Shown here piece after piece: positions 19,727-34,300 of a DNA stretch of 64,000 bases. The stretch is from NCBI GenBank assembly GCA_964035545.1, contig OZ037767.1, positions 28,687,628 through 28,751,627 of the forward strand, given 5' to 3'. Under the pieces are notes generated by a model. That model saw nothing but the letters and a program-made list of their open reading frames with translations. It had not been told where the DNA came from and did not search any database. The position numbers and the translations under genes are program-made. Source of the DNA: Bugula neritina. Its lineage: Eukaryota; Bryozoa; Gymnolaemata; Cheilostomatida; Bugulidae. Within the stretch, counting starts at the first letter, position 1; each line of letters starts with the position of its first letter.

Positions 19727-22700
19727 CTTAATCATTTTCATTCTAGACCTCCATCCTTGTCGTTAGATAAACTTTGCATTATGCTATGGAGTTGTACGGA
19801 GATTAGTAGCTGGGAACATTCTGTCCTTCATGTTATTTCAATTTCTTATGAACATCTAATACATTCTGTGTCTATTTAGCTTGCATTGTTACGATTCCAG
19901 TATCTGTTGTATTTCCATTGCATGCACTGGCCTGTGTGAGTGGCTCTAGTAGTAATGTAAGTAACATGCAATTGGTTTATACAAGAACTTTTGCTTTCTA
20001 ATGTTTCTTTGATGCCCATGGAGTTGTCAACCCTTGTAATCATAAACTTGATCTACCAATAGTAGTTGGTAGTCTACTAGATAGTGGCAATTCGACATGT
20101 ACATCTAACATAAATATAATCTTTTTTTAATTTAACTTTTTATTAAGAATATACTGTTGTTGATTCTTCCAACTATTTGTGTTATTTACTCCTGTTACTT
20201 TATCATCAGCTATCAAAAGGTCCTGAGTGTTTTGCCAACCACAGTTCTTACTAGTACTTCTGCCAGTGTGATTAAAGTGGAAATTGTTTTTCAATTTGAA
20301 AACTTTCTTTAAACCCCTTTCATAACTCAAGTCTTAGTACGTTCTGTAGAGGTTAATATGAAACTAGACATATTGCACATAAATTCGTCATGTAAAAGTG
20401 GACCAGTGGTCTATTTAAAATTGCAATTATTGATGTTACTAGTTGCTAGCTGTCAAGTTCTAAGTGTTGAGCAAAATTTTCAAAAATTTAAATACCTTAA
20501 AAGCCCTCTAGTTGTATTGGTTTGTTTTGCTACATAACTCTAAGTCACTTATTAGTTTAATCGATGCAACAGCACAGTCAAATAACAGCCATTAATTTAG
20601 TAATTAGCAAGAAATTGCATATATTAATTTTTTATTATAATTTTCTACCCAAAAATCGATAGTGGGTTGTTATTTCAGAATTCAAAGTTCTTAAAATTTC
20701 AATTAAACAAGGTGTATGTAAATATATTCCATGAAGTTTCTGCAAATGAGAATTTATAACTTGGCAACAGATTTTGGTTTCAACAGCTAGCAGCAGATTT
20801 CGATATTCCAACAGCTGGTATCTTTTCCAAGCTCTGTCTGATCGCCATACTTATTTATGAACAGATGTTCATTTATATGCATGGCTATTAAAATGTTTTA
20901 GAGAACTACAGATTGCGGGATCAGATAAAGCAATCTGTGTATGTGCAGAGTAGTTCAAAGCATACAAATTTAGTTAAATAAAAATATTAATAATTTTCAC
21001 ATTCCCCTTCGCAATTTAAAACAGCTACCTACAATATTTTACTGTCTATAGATTGTTATAACCAATGATGACTACAGATTTTTGAAAACTCAGACCAGCT
21101 ATGAATGCTGAAACGAGAAACTAACACATGTGCTAGATTATTCCATATTATAGCTCTTATTTAATCAGCAAAGTTACAACTCGGGTGGAGCTGAATTTAT
21201 CCTAGATAATGTCAAAAGTGTTTTCAGGGCATTTACAAAATCCCTAAAGGAAAATATTACATCACAGTTATCATTCTTAGAACCCAACAGTTTTGTCATT
21301 TAGACCATCATATGTTAAAATAGCCATTAGAAAATAAATTTTACTGCTGTATAAAGTTATAGACCAATACCTGTCAACCAGTTGCTTCATGAGTATATAA
21401 TACACCATTCTTTCCAATTTTCTGTGTTTACTTATATTATATGTGATAGTAATTTCATTTAAAATGCAGTTCATAGTATGTTTTTTATTTATCATATGAC
21501 AGCAAGTTTTGATACCAACTTAAAAAAGCTATAAATTTTTGTGACAGAGCAGATGTATAAAATGCATGAAGTAAATGTTTTTTCCACTTTCATTTGATTT
21601 TACATACCCACCACTTTATATAAAAATTTGACAATTTAAATTTAACTTAAATTTGAGCTAGTTGATAGTTCTTACTGTATTTAAAGGTAGTTTACTGTGT
21701 TTGTTCTGCGTAGGTTTTGTATTTATGAACAAAAGATATAATTACATATCACAATGAGTAATTGTCATGTCTGCAAAGTGCATTCAACAACACACAGCTA
21801 CGCAGTTTCTTATAAAATTTAATACTTAAATTCACATAACGTGGGTGTGTGGGAAACTTAATTCAAAGATATTTAATAATAAAGTATTGAGTTCTAGGGC
21901 TAATTATTGGTCTATATGTGTAGATCCTATAGGCTATGATCATGTCATATAAAAACTCCTACATATGCACTAGTTTTTAACACATACAAAATGTGAAGTA
22001 TTTTTGCAAACTCCTGTTATATTATAGATGGTTATATAATTTAGCAAATGTTTTATAAGCTGTTGACATTTAGACTGGACAGTCTTGCTATATTTTAGTT
22101 AGCCCGTTGACCATCAGTTGGAAAAGTATTGACAGTTTGGGCTTTAAGTATCCTACCTCGATAAACTTAATTCCATTAGTGCAGGCACCATAGCATGTAA
22201 AGCTACCCAACGCAAGGACATCCTTGGCATATAACATACGTGTATGAAAATATTTTGTATAAAATTACAGAAGCAACAAAAACTTTTTTGAGTAATTGAA
22301 AATACAAATAACTGCTTGGTTATTTATTTGCTTATTTATGTTAGAATTTGTCTAAATTGTGTCATCATACTTATTTTACCATCAGAAGTTCTTGGCCCAA
22401 TCTGGTTAAATAGTGTCTCAGCATGCAGTTACTAAATATAGATTACTCAGGTTGTTTCCTCGTGGCCCAGTACTGGTCACGAACTTGAGACAGTCTGAAC
22501 TCACAGGGACTATCATATTGTCTGGTTCCTTGTATTGTTAGCTATTGACACTAATTAAATTATATAATGATTATTATCAATTACTATTAATATTTAATAC
22601 CTATTTACCAATAGTGGATATAAAGTTTTGTTGTATATTTACAAAATAATCTTGTGAAGCCTTGTCCTGAAGATGTCACTTATATGTGTAGCAGTTACTC

Positions 22701-23390
22701 ACAGAAAGAAATTAGAGAAGACAACTAATAGTAGGTTATATATTTTCTGCAGATATAGAAACTAAATAAATGTGTAACTAACACAATGTAGCCTGCAATG
22801 TTTTGGAATTAGTCATTTTAAGCCACAATATGTGAAAGCTAAATTCCTTTAATCAACAAGAGCTTTTCTCTTCACAGTTTGTGTAAAACCAACAATACAA
22901 GCCACTAGAAGTACTTCCTTTTTGCCTATTGAGTTTGTAACAGCTAACAAGTGGTGATTTCCTGCCAACTATAATCAGTGAACAAGACTATCACATTTTA
23001 TCTTAACCATTCAGCACATAAACCTAGCACATTAGCTTCTGCTTTAATTAGAACAGAATATTTTGAGAGAGAAAATTGTGTGTACTTGCCCTTGATAGCT
23101 ATTACAGAATTTACTATTAATGTTCTTACACGCATCATTCTTCCTGATATTTCTTTATTTTTAAGACTGGCCCAGATGATAGTAAGCCAAGGTTTACTTT
23201 ACTTGCCATAATTAGCAAATTGAAAGACACAACTTGCTGCTTTGTCCATGCACTAACAGTAAAGGGACCATTTAGTCACTATACCATGCGTTTGTCCCTC
23301 ATTGGTCCATACATAAAGGGAAATGCTAATTTATCAACCATATCATTGACTATATAACGAAATTAATTATGCCATAGATGTGGAAGGGTA
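19727..23390. other. CAPZB 3' region and intergenic DNA, no gene seen
   Basis: AT-rich sequence on both strands with only short random frames. The CAPZB 3' UTR must occupy the start. No repeat array, RNA gene or conserved exon was recognised. Confidence 0.5.
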
Positions 23391-23462
23391 TATAAGCAGT
23401 TGGATGTCAAGAGACAGTGTTAGACAGGTATCGCTACTGAAGAGCTTCATTCAGGACTAATC
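23391..23462 (+). promoter_or_regulatory. TATA promoter and 5' UTR of a secreted peptide gene
   Basis: GGTATATAAGCAG at about 23389-23401 is a strong TATA box, about 70 bp before the ATG at 23463, so the transcript would start near 23420 with a short leader. Confidence 0.65.
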
Positions 23463-24731
23463 ATGCTGCTGAATTTTAACCGTTTTCTCTTTTTCTATTT
23501 GTTCATTATGACCCTTTTTTCACTGCAAGTAACTGCTCATTACTATGGCAAGCGTTTTCAAGGTAAGATCATATTCACTTATAAAGCTACTTCATGAAAT
23601 TTGTATAAATTAAGCAAGGAATAAGTTTGGCTTTTTCAATAGAAAAATAGTCAAAGCAGCAATTATTTGCCACTGTAAATGATAATTATGAAATGTAGCA
23701 AGTAAAAGCGGCTAAACCCAAGTTTTTACGACTGTAAGTTAGCTTATAGATAGTTTTTGCAATACAAAATTTAAAATTTCATATTTCAAACATGAAAAGC
23801 ATTAGTGTTAATTAGTCATCTAATTTTGGTAATGCGCTCTTTTAGTTTTAAAAGACTAGGCACACCTCACAGTGTACATATTGGAGTAATTTAAATTTAA
23901 CTGTTGTTGGGTTGCTGTAACTTTTCCTTCATTGTTTTAAATGTAGCCGATGATTTAAGACCGAGTCAACTGAATAGTAAAACTGTGGCTCCGATAGAAA
24001 GACCAACTTACTACAATACACAGACTAATGAAAAACTTGAAGCACAGAAAGCCAATAAACTTCGGACTCTGTTGGAATATATATCTGGAAAGCTGCCAAG
24101 AAAAAGTGACAAAAGAGTTATACAACCCGAATACCCATACATCAGCAGGTATGCAGGCAAACTATAGATTTTACTCTATATTTTCACAGCAGTTAAGATT
24201 GTATTTGTAGTTTTTTATTTGAGTTAATAAAAACTTTTTGACAACCTATTTACAGTCCTTGCAGATACATATATTTTCAAAGTACATACAGATGAAGGCA
24301 TAAACTAGAATGGTAGAAATAGGTCATTGTAGCTTTAATGATAACATTCATTTCTTTGAGAAGTGAAAACCTTGCAATAGAAATGTGCATGTAAAGTGCA
24401 ATAAGAGCTTAGAACTCATTGTTTCATTTGTGTACTTTTCACGCCTCTGAATTTCCATGTCTGTAAATAAACTCATGTGTCCAAGTGTAAGCGCTTCATT
24501 GATCTGCATTTATATAGTATATGTGGTAGGTTTGTACAATTTTTGCATAGCTCATTCTCATTGCATTGTTGCTTTTTTAATTGTTTACAACTGCTGTACT
24601 ATAAATAGCTGAGTGAGCAACCCAGTGTCTAATAAAGCTAATGAGTAGCAAAACATTTCTTTGTATACAGATGAGCAAAGTAGTAACGTAGTGTGTGTTG
24701 TAATCTGTTTCCTCTATCCTTTTTTAGATGA
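23463..24731 (+). CDS. Putative neuropeptide-like secreted precursor
   Basis: Small precursor of unknown family. Exon 1 (23463-23562) encodes a strongly hydrophobic signal peptide (LFFYLFIMTLFSLQVTA) followed by HYYGKRFQ; Gly-Lys-Arg is a classical amidation and cleavage site. Exon 2 (23947-24148) gives a charged middle ending in PRKSDKR, another dibasic site, then a short tail VIQPEYPYISR. A terminal exon starting 24728 would supply only the end of an Arg codon and TGA, giving 101 residues; without that splice the frame ends at 24167 with YAGKL, giving 107. Some resemblance of the middle to NPY/NPF precursors (PxRP, a Leu-rich helix) is weak, and no RPRF-amide is present. Expression in neurosecretory cells is inference. 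Confidence 0.55.
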
Positions 24732-27700
24732 AAGCACCAAAACAATTAAATAATTACTAGAAGGTTTAGTGAACTGATTGAATCAATACACTTGAAGTGA
24801 CTTAAATAGATGACCTCTAAATACTGGGACCGGAACTTGTTATCAACGCTGCACCACTAACGAGTTTAGCTTGAAGCGCCACTCAATCTGGCTTACACAT
24901 GGAGTTCATAGTTTTACTACTGTTTTAATATGAGACACTATAGTAAATTGGTGAAAGTTTTTATGTATTGTTTACTTTCATTCTCTAAAAAAAGATGAGA
25001 GCTGTACCTTTATATATTATTTATACATAGACAAAATAAATAAATTATGCAGTACATTTTATATGGGGGCATTTCTATGGCTTATATTTTCCAAAACTGC
25101 ATGTTAAAGTGCATACATTTCAAATGCAATTACAGAGTAAGTTTAACTGGCAGTTCTCCAATATTCACTATCACACTCAGCATGTAAATTATTTCATAGC
25201 TGCCATTCTTTGTTCACACACCATACATCTTGATGCAAAATAAATACATACACCATCAATTGACATAGAAATACAGCTTACTATCTTCCAAATATATCAA
25301 ATTTATATCTAGTACTAATTTTCTTCACATTTAAATTTTGAAACTTTAATAAATTTAGTTTATTTCACAGAGCTTGAAGCTGTGTACTAGTACTGATCTG
25401 GTATTGGAAATACAAGTGGCTGTTTAATTATCAGAGCTTTAGCATTTTTGCACTTGCAGTACCTTTTCTCTCTGTTGCCATGTTTTCAGTATGCTTGTAT
25501 TATCATATATTGCGACATTGTTTATTCAACATTAAAAGAAGTTTCCTACATTTAGAAACCTTGCTGTATAGTATGAAAACACTAATTACTGGAAATGCTG
25601 ATAATTTGTGAATTGATACCAGGAAAATCATATTAATACAAACTGTCACAGAATCTAGACTGAAGATATCAATGCTATACTACCAAAACAAATACAGACT
25701 CAGTACTATTATGTATTACGAAGTTCTAATTAGGATAATGAGCATACTCCTACAAGTTGATTAAGTTAACTTCTAGTATGGCTGCTAGCTTTCCTTACGC
25801 TAATATTTCATGTTCTGTGCTCTTTTCAAAACATTCATAATCTAAAGTCTAGACTCTAGACTCTATTTAATTTGGTATTTAAAGACGGAGTAAATTTTGA
25901 AATTGCATGCAATTCAAAGTGACCAGATATCCCCCAATCTGAAACATAACAACTTCTTTTAAAGTCTAATAAGATCAGATAAAAACGCACAGAATATACA
26001 GTCATGCCAATTGGTGCGACAACCAGTGGATACAATGATGTCAACTAAATTATAAAATATAGTTCATCCCCAGATATTGAAAATTTCGGCAATTGTAGAA
26101 CTCATTAAGCCACAATATCTACTTAGACACTTGTAATACACAGTTGTCAGTATAAGGTACATAGTTCTCTGAACACTGTTATGCTATAAATTTCTAGTCA
26201 TTGCTAAGAAGAGATGCTTCAAGCTACAAAACCTTTAACTTTTGCATATATAATATATAACAAACAATGAGTTATGAATACATACACAATGTATGTAACG
26301 TCTACCCCAGTTTATTGATAACAGGTTGCACTGCTGGAGTTTTGCTGATGTTTATTTAACTAACTGGTAACCAACGTGAAACTACAATAATACGATTTAA
26401 TAATAAAGACATTATTGAAAGAAAAATGAAACATACAAAAATTACAAAATTGTTGCAAAACAATGTTTAACATACCTCTATTACCCTTCCTGGGGAGAGT
26501 TAGAATTAAGTATATAAAATTGTGATGGTGAAAGTTTAATCAAATAAAGAATGACTAGTTAGAACTGCAACAGTCAGTAGAGAAATGAAGGCATAAAAAA
26601 CTTTAGCTATTATAACTTCTGGCTACAAACTATAAAAAGCTGACAGCTATTCTGTTAGCAAAATCATTGCATTGTAATAGTGAAAACAAAGCTATTTGTG
26701 GTTCAAAAAAGCTGTGGCTGTGTGAGTAGTTAAGTTAATATAAGGGTGAATGGTGATGAATTGTCCTGTGCCGCTGTATGTAATAGTGTGTAATATAATA
26801 AAAAATGATCAAAACGCTACAATGTAGTTTTATTACAACAGTTTACTCTAAAATTATAGTAGATAGATTCTAAGTGAAATAACTAGTACAGCCTTATATA
26901 TATATTATAGCAATGTGCCACAAGATGCTGTAGAAAGCATTTGGACATACTGTAGGTTTATCAATGTAAGTGCATTTGGGTGATGATACAGGTATAACCT
27001 ATATTCCTACAGTTTTCATTTGTGGCTTATCTATTGACTGTAAACTGCAGCAAATCTATTATATTAAGATGTCAATGAATTTAAGTAAATGCTTTAAATA
27101 GATATCCGGACATCCTTTTCACGCTGACATTTAAAATAAGAGATAATTACAGGTAATGACTATGCTTAAGAGTTGCTGAGTTTCAACATACACGTTAGTT
27201 ACAGTTAAACTATAGCATAAAAAATTATTCCCATTTTTCAGTTTTGTACCTTATACTGGTTGAATGCGAAGTTGTATTTCAACATAAAATGGTGCTAAAA
27301 CTGGGCCACATTGTGTACCAGAATCTATTTATATAATTGGACACTTGGCAGATTATTTTGATTAGATCTGTAAAACTCATGGGACTGCATGAAGAATGAA
27401 GTAATACACGGTATTAGGCCTCGGAGATTGGCTAAGACGTGCCATAATCCAGCAGACATGACAAATATCCTCTCTCTATAACCTGTTTTATAAACAGTAT
27501 TAAAAAGATGGACAAAAGGATGTCTGCCACAAGTTGTTACAATCTTTGCTTTTAGCCGGTGATTAGGTGATTATTGAGATGCTTAATTACTATTATTAAA
27601 CTGTGCTGTAATGCAGTCTGGTTTGACCAAATAATTGACAACATAGACTACAAAACTGTCGAAATTGCACTTTAGAAAGGAAATTATTTTTTACACCATA

Positions 27701-28308
27701 TAAACTATCTTATGACATTGAAGAAAGTTTTTGAAGAATAATATATTATATCAACAACACAGAAATACATCAAATACCAGTTTATTGATGCACAAAACAG
27801 TGTCAGACCCATTAGGTTTGCTGAACAGAAACAACAGCAATCTAAACTGAAGGTTCTGGTCAAATCTATAGAAAAGTTGCAAATTAGACAGAGCCCTGCA
27901 GTTGAATTGATTGCCTAATAAATCCAAACGTTGATGACGATAACTTCACGTGACGAGCAATAGATTGGCTGCCTGGAGAGTCAGCAAGGCAGCTGTCTGC
28001 CTATCACAGCACTCCCACTCACTGAGCTCTAGTAACGGGAATCTAGTACACTGTAGCAGAAACGAGCGGGCAACCAATAACCTCTTCAGCTAGTTACGCC
28101 ACTGGTCATCAAGTGTGCTGAAATTGAATAATATACGAGTGTGTCAAGGTGTTCTTCTTTTGTGGAAGCAAGCAAATTACAATACATACTGGATGTTATC
28201 TTAGATGCACATATCCATGTTTTCAACACTTTAGTATGTTTGTCATCATTTCCTGTCATTATAAATTATCTCAAATGAACCGAATACGATAGAAATGGGC
28301 ATACTCTT
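24732..28308. other. Intergenic region, no gene seen
   Basis: AT-rich with only short frames. AATAAATAAA near 25036 could end the peptide-gene transcript. A locally GC-richer stretch at about 27930-28080 carries TCACGTGA and ATTGGCTG motifs and could be a promoter or enhancer, but no exon follows on either strand. Confidence 0.4.
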
Positions 28309-31300
28309 TCAGAATATAATTACAAATTTACAACTACACAGAAGAAAATTTTCATTCGTTAGCTGATCACCTTGTAGAGGTATGTGTATAGGCTCGTTAT
28401 CGGCTATGGTCACATGATGCAATGCATTGTGGAACTTGTATCTTATATATAAACTCTTTTCCTCTCCGTAACACGGGTCGTAGAATCCAGGCATCTCAGC
28501 CTGCAACACAGCACGGCATTTTATAGCACTGAGCAAACATATCAAATTCAGATAACAGATACAAAGCCTTAAGCTGTTGAGAGAGGACAACTCTTAACAT
28601 TTGAAAGTGCACCAACACATTGTGTGTGTTGTGTTTGTGTTGTGTGTGTATGTGTTGCGTGTGTGTTGTGTGTGTGTGTGTTGTGTGTGTGTGTGTGCTT
28701 GTGTGTGTGTGTGATGTGTTGTGTGAGTGTGTGTGTGTGTGTGTTGTGTGTGTGTGTGTGCTTGTGTGTGTGTGTGATGTGTTGTGTGAGTGTGTGTGTG
28801 TTGTGTGAGTGTGTGTGTGTGTGTGAGTGTGTTGTGTGTGTGTGTGTGCTTGTGTGTGTGTGTGATGTGTTGTGTGAGTGTGTGTGTGTGTGTGTTGTGT
28901 GTGTGTGTGTGCTTGTGTGAGTGTGTGTGTGTTGTGTGAGTGTGTTGTGTGTGTGTGTGTGCTTGTGTGTGTGTGTGATGTGTTGTGTGAGTGTGTGTGT
29001 GTGTGTGTTGTGTGTGTGTGTGTGCTTGTGTGAGTGTGTGTGTGTTGTGTGAGTGTGTGTGTGTGTGTGAGTGTGTGTGTGTGCGCGTGTTGTGTGTGTG
29101 CGCGTGTTGTGTTCGTGTATGTGTCCACATCACTGATGTGATGATTTAACTATTTGTAACAAGATCAAGCTGCTCTCTACCACCCTGTATTATTACAATA
29201 TGCTATTGAATATGTTGACATATTGACAAATAGAATCAAATTAAAGCTCTTCCTTTTAAGAGGACATAACTTCTAACACACTGCAAACTACGAGGACACA
29301 ACTCCCTACTCAACTGATAAAACTGAACAAGTTTCAAACCTTTGATATAATGCCGGCTATCTTGAGAGATGAGTTCTTCACCTGGTGCTGTAAAGGAACT
29401 GTAACATTGATCACCACGTCCTCAGCAGCATCACTGAAAAGAAGAACCACACATAGTGAAGATGCTTTAAGATCTTAAGCTAAGTTTAAACATTTCACAT
29501 TATTTCTCTTGCCCTAGGCTATACTTTCAACTACTCCAACTGAACAACAATCAAGTGTTAATCAAATATATTTATTTACATATTCCTTTCCAAGTGACCT
29601 AAAGCTGAAGGGATTTTAATGAGTTGAAAAACAACAAGTGGGTGTTTATATTTTGAATATTGGTAAATATTTGGGGGAGATAACTTCAGCAAGTGAAAAA
29701 GTACCTGAAGCAAATTTGGTGCAGCCCAGCTCGTAAATTAACAGATATTACTGTACAAAACATGCAATGGCAGAAATTCATTGACAATACTGCTTTACTA
29801 ATAAGTCCCAATCAAAATATTTAAAAGCCCAAGAATTAGCCATTTCAATTAACTTGACAGAAGTCAATTAGCTGATAAACAAGCATGAACAGCATAGAAC
29901 CTCCCTAATTAAGGTGGTGGATTAGACTGCTAACAATTTTGATATTATAAATTTTATAAGAAAATCATCAAAACCTTGACAGCTCATGTATAAATAGCAT
30001 GTCTGCTTCCATTCCAAGCTATGTGAACATAAAGGATTACATTAATACCTCCTTAGAAAGAGAGCACATATTCAGTACACCATTTGATGAAGTCAGCCAA
30101 CCTTTAATATACTGCAATAATACCAGAGATTTCCAATACAAGACATATACTAGTACCTTTGCTGCATAGCCTGTAGTCTGCCATACAAAGCTTTCACAAT
30201 GACGAGACCCTGCACTCTCTGCTCTAACTCAATGCTCTGTTCAGCTGCAGACGTCATCAGATTCACTTCCAAGATGGCTGCCTCCCGTCTCGCATCTAGA
30301 CGCTTCTTTTGTTCTTCTTTTTTTTTCTGCAGTCTCCTATGATGTGGCAAAGAGGCACAAATGATGTTTGAACTATGAGGGGATAATTCTCATTTTGTCA
30401 AAAGATGCATGGCACAATAATTTCACAGACAGAATAGATGTATAAGAGCCTGAATAAATAGACCTTTGCTAATTACACAGAAATATATTGAAACAATAAA
30501 ATACACTTTATCTGTGAAACTTGAATTTTCAAAAGGAAAACCAATCAAACAAAACTACACGGGAAATACATTAAGCTAACCTTTTGAGTTTAAGCTTTAT
30601 ATCAAATGCTGCATTTTTATCTTAAACTTAATTAATTGACTTTGACACTAAAGGTAATTCAAATATATCTTTAAAAAATATTGTCAAGTACTGAACTGCG
30701 ATTTGACTATATAATTAATATGTAATCAATGTTTAACTTGATAAAATTAACAATTATTAATTTTGAAAAGTAGTAAAAAAAAACTAGAAACTCTGAAAAC
30801 ATAATGAAGCATGAGGCATATGCTGGTAATTATATTATACTGAAACTTATAACTATACACACATCTGCACACGCACACTATAGAATATAGTAAAGCGTAT
30901 ATTAAACTGTAAAGTTTAATAATTCCAAAAATAAAACTTATTAACCAGCTAATTCGAAACTGTCAACCAATTCTATGAATATTGACTGCATAATACAAAG
31001 TTAATTGCTTTATAAAATTTAAATAAAAACCATTGATTATTGACAAAATTAGCCAACTTAGTGCAGTGACTTTATATAATGGTTAAACAGCCTTAAAATA
31101 TATGCCCTGCAAACTGTGAGAGCTATTAAAACACAAAACAAATCTAACAACTGTGAAATTTATGAGACTAACATATAATCATAACAGCTATTTGATACAA
31201 TATTTCAACATATTAATAAGGCAATGAAATAGGAAATTAGCACAGTTTCAAACTAATTGCTACTATTACTAACTTGAGCATGATCATTCAATTTGCTATT

Positions 31301-34300
31301 AATTTAAACACTTACAGCTCTTGTTGCTGCTTTAAATAAGGGAATATCAGAAGAGAATGGACGGCAGCATAGACAGTTACAGGTATAATGGCGGCATAAC
31401 CAATGGCCGCTACATCAACAAAACTTGACATGAGTATAGGCAGCTCACACTTCTGTCTCCCCCTCTCTCCTCTGCGCATTAAACAAATCAATCATAATAA
31501 GTGACATTCTCCAAAAGACGCTAAAAAATGAATTAGCTAAGAAGCAAACAATTAAAACTAATTAAAAACGAAACAGTTTTCACAGGTGCAGCATTGACTT
31601 ATAACAACTTATGTCTTTTCTAAAAAAATCAATATAGAGAAGATATCTCACTGTTTGCTTATTTAGATGAAACCACTACAGAAAATGTACTTCTTTGTTT
31701 ATTCTACAAAATTATACAGCCAAAGTTTTAGGCAAATTTAAAGTAATAAGTACAGCCTATATGTGATCAAGGTGCAGCAGCAGCAGCAGCAGCGGCAGCA
31801 GCAAGTGATGCAATCTGGACTTTATATTTCACTAAACGACTTTTATTCGTATAAAATTTTTTGACTAACTCTATGCATGAATGAACTCTACATGAGCAGA
31901 GGATGTGGTCCCAGAAACTTCTGGAATCTCACCTTAAGATAAGATACACCCCTGTTTTACTGTTCACTTTGAGAGTGGAGTTGAACATCAGCTGTCTATC
32001 GGGGATCTTCTTGGTGAAGCCCAATATGAGCATGTATTTGGATAGAGACAACCTGTAACCAAGTATTGCATCGTAGTTCAAAAGCAACACAGCGTTCTAT
32101 CTACAGGAAATATGGAAAGGATTCGGTGAATATAGATTTAGCAAGAACCGCAGAGAAAGTCTCAAACAAAAACAAAATCAAAAAAAGTTTTTTCATATTG
32201 CGACATAAAACATCATAAAACACTGATGGATATTTCTAAATACGGATAAAAATGAGATCAGTGTGGGCAGGTATACTACTTACTCGCCGCCAAGCTTTAC
32301 TTTCACATTTTGATTGGGGAAATGCTTCACACACAATGCAGATACGGAGTTTGGTGAGGGACTTCCAGGGGCAGCCAACTCTACACCAGTTTGTACAGCA
32401 ACATTTATAGAGTATGTCTCAGATGTGTAATTCAGAGAGAACTTTACACTCTCAAATATTCCAGCTCGAGCTGACATTTCCACTTTCAGTTTTCTCGATA
32501 TTTGATAGCTCAATGCTAAATATTGAATATAAGAGCAAAATGAAGCCTATTTTCTAATAACATGAAACAACACGTATACTTCGACATCCACAATTTAAAA
32601 AAAGAAAGTCTTTCACATTACTAAACAGCCATGCATTATGTCAAAGGGCGATTTCAACAATTTATATGACAATTTCTGTTCAATAGGCAATGTTATAAAC
32701 TTCAGCAACAGTAAAGTTACCCAGGAGGCAGTGCAATTAATGTAATGAACTGCTGCATTCTATATATTAATGGAACAGACGTTTCTCCTGAAGCAAAATA
32801 AACTTGAATGAACTTCGATTTGGAAAGAAAGCCAAAATATGGATGTAGTGCCTGCGGATCAAGACGTATCAACCAATTTCAGGGATCAAATCGGAATTAA
32901 ACGTCACATGAATATTTCAGAGGTATAAATAGTTCAGATTAAAGTCTTGACAACTTAACTACACCAAAGACAACCCTCTGTCTACATTTAAAGATGATCT
33001 ACTTCGATACCTACTCTCCCTTTCTATATCTAAAGACATAATCATCTCTCTATATCTGAGAACAGACACAGCCTTTACTCCTTAAAGTCTGAAGAGAACC
33101 CCCCCACCCTCTACCTCTTGAAATAGTTTGAGTTCAGAGGTTTTATTAGAAATAACAGATGAGGGTAGGCATACTTACACCCTGCATAGCTGGGAAACAG
33201 CCTTCCATTGTAAACATTAGAGTCAATTCCAATGCTAAGTAAACTACAAATAAAATGTGTCCAAAGAGTTCATATAATATATATTATACATTTAGTTATA
33301 ATCAAATGCATTTACACATTAGATTTATCTATTAAACATCGCCAATAAGTGTGCTAAGGGATTACTGATGGCAACGATTCGCAGAAAAAAGCTTTTTATT
33401 ACGTTTGATGTTCCTAATACTAAACAATATTGTCGGGACAATTTAGTAACTAAAATATTTTAATAAATCAATATCTTATAACGAGTTTAAAAAGCTTTCA
33501 ACACATCAAGACTATAATGATATCCTGAAAATGGAAAAGTCTTAATAACATATAATGAGTAAAAAGTAAATATAGCTTGTATTTTTAACTGAAGATGTTG
33601 ACCGAAGCACTGATTGGTCCACTGAGCACATAAAAATCTGTTGCAGTAGTTCGCTTCTTAAAAAGCTGCGAAGATGACCAACCAAAGTGTAAGTATGATA
33701 GCATTAAAATTGTATATGTCTAACTTCATTACTAAATCATACTGATGGAAGATGTAACAGAGTTTGAGTAAAAATTGTGTCATAACTAACGGCTTTTAAA
33801 TGAAGATTATTCTACATTTGCTTCATGTAATTTCTTTTAGGATTGTAATATCGTAGATTCATACGATGGGTGTGAATCATTGAAGTGTGTTAATTTCCCT
33901 GAAGATATTTGTGCTGACACAGAAATCTTTATAATGATGGCCAGCGTCGCACTGCTGACATACGCTGCCAATATAATTCATATCACAATCTTGGCCAAAA
34001 CTCAAGGACTCCTCAGCACTTCACATGGAATTAGTGTATTATGGTTCGTCAAGAATAATTTTATTAAATAAATATGTAGATAAAATGATGCTTTTATTTA
34101 GTTGCAAGTAATGATTGATACTAGTCGGTTGGGCGCACACCTCCAATCACAACTTTCTAGCCTATTTTCTCTCCAGAAGATACTTGATACCGAATATCTT
34201 CAGGTTTGCATCTATAGTTGGCAAAAACTTCTTATAAGCAATTTTGACTTTGTATTTATCATAGTACTGTTCAGTGTAAAACACTCTAAAATGAATATTC

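Noticed and set aside
28496-29133. Long frames rich in His-Thr or Cys-Val on both strands
   Set aside because: They are translations of the TG microsatellite; no start context, no family, and they lie in a DNAJC11 intron.
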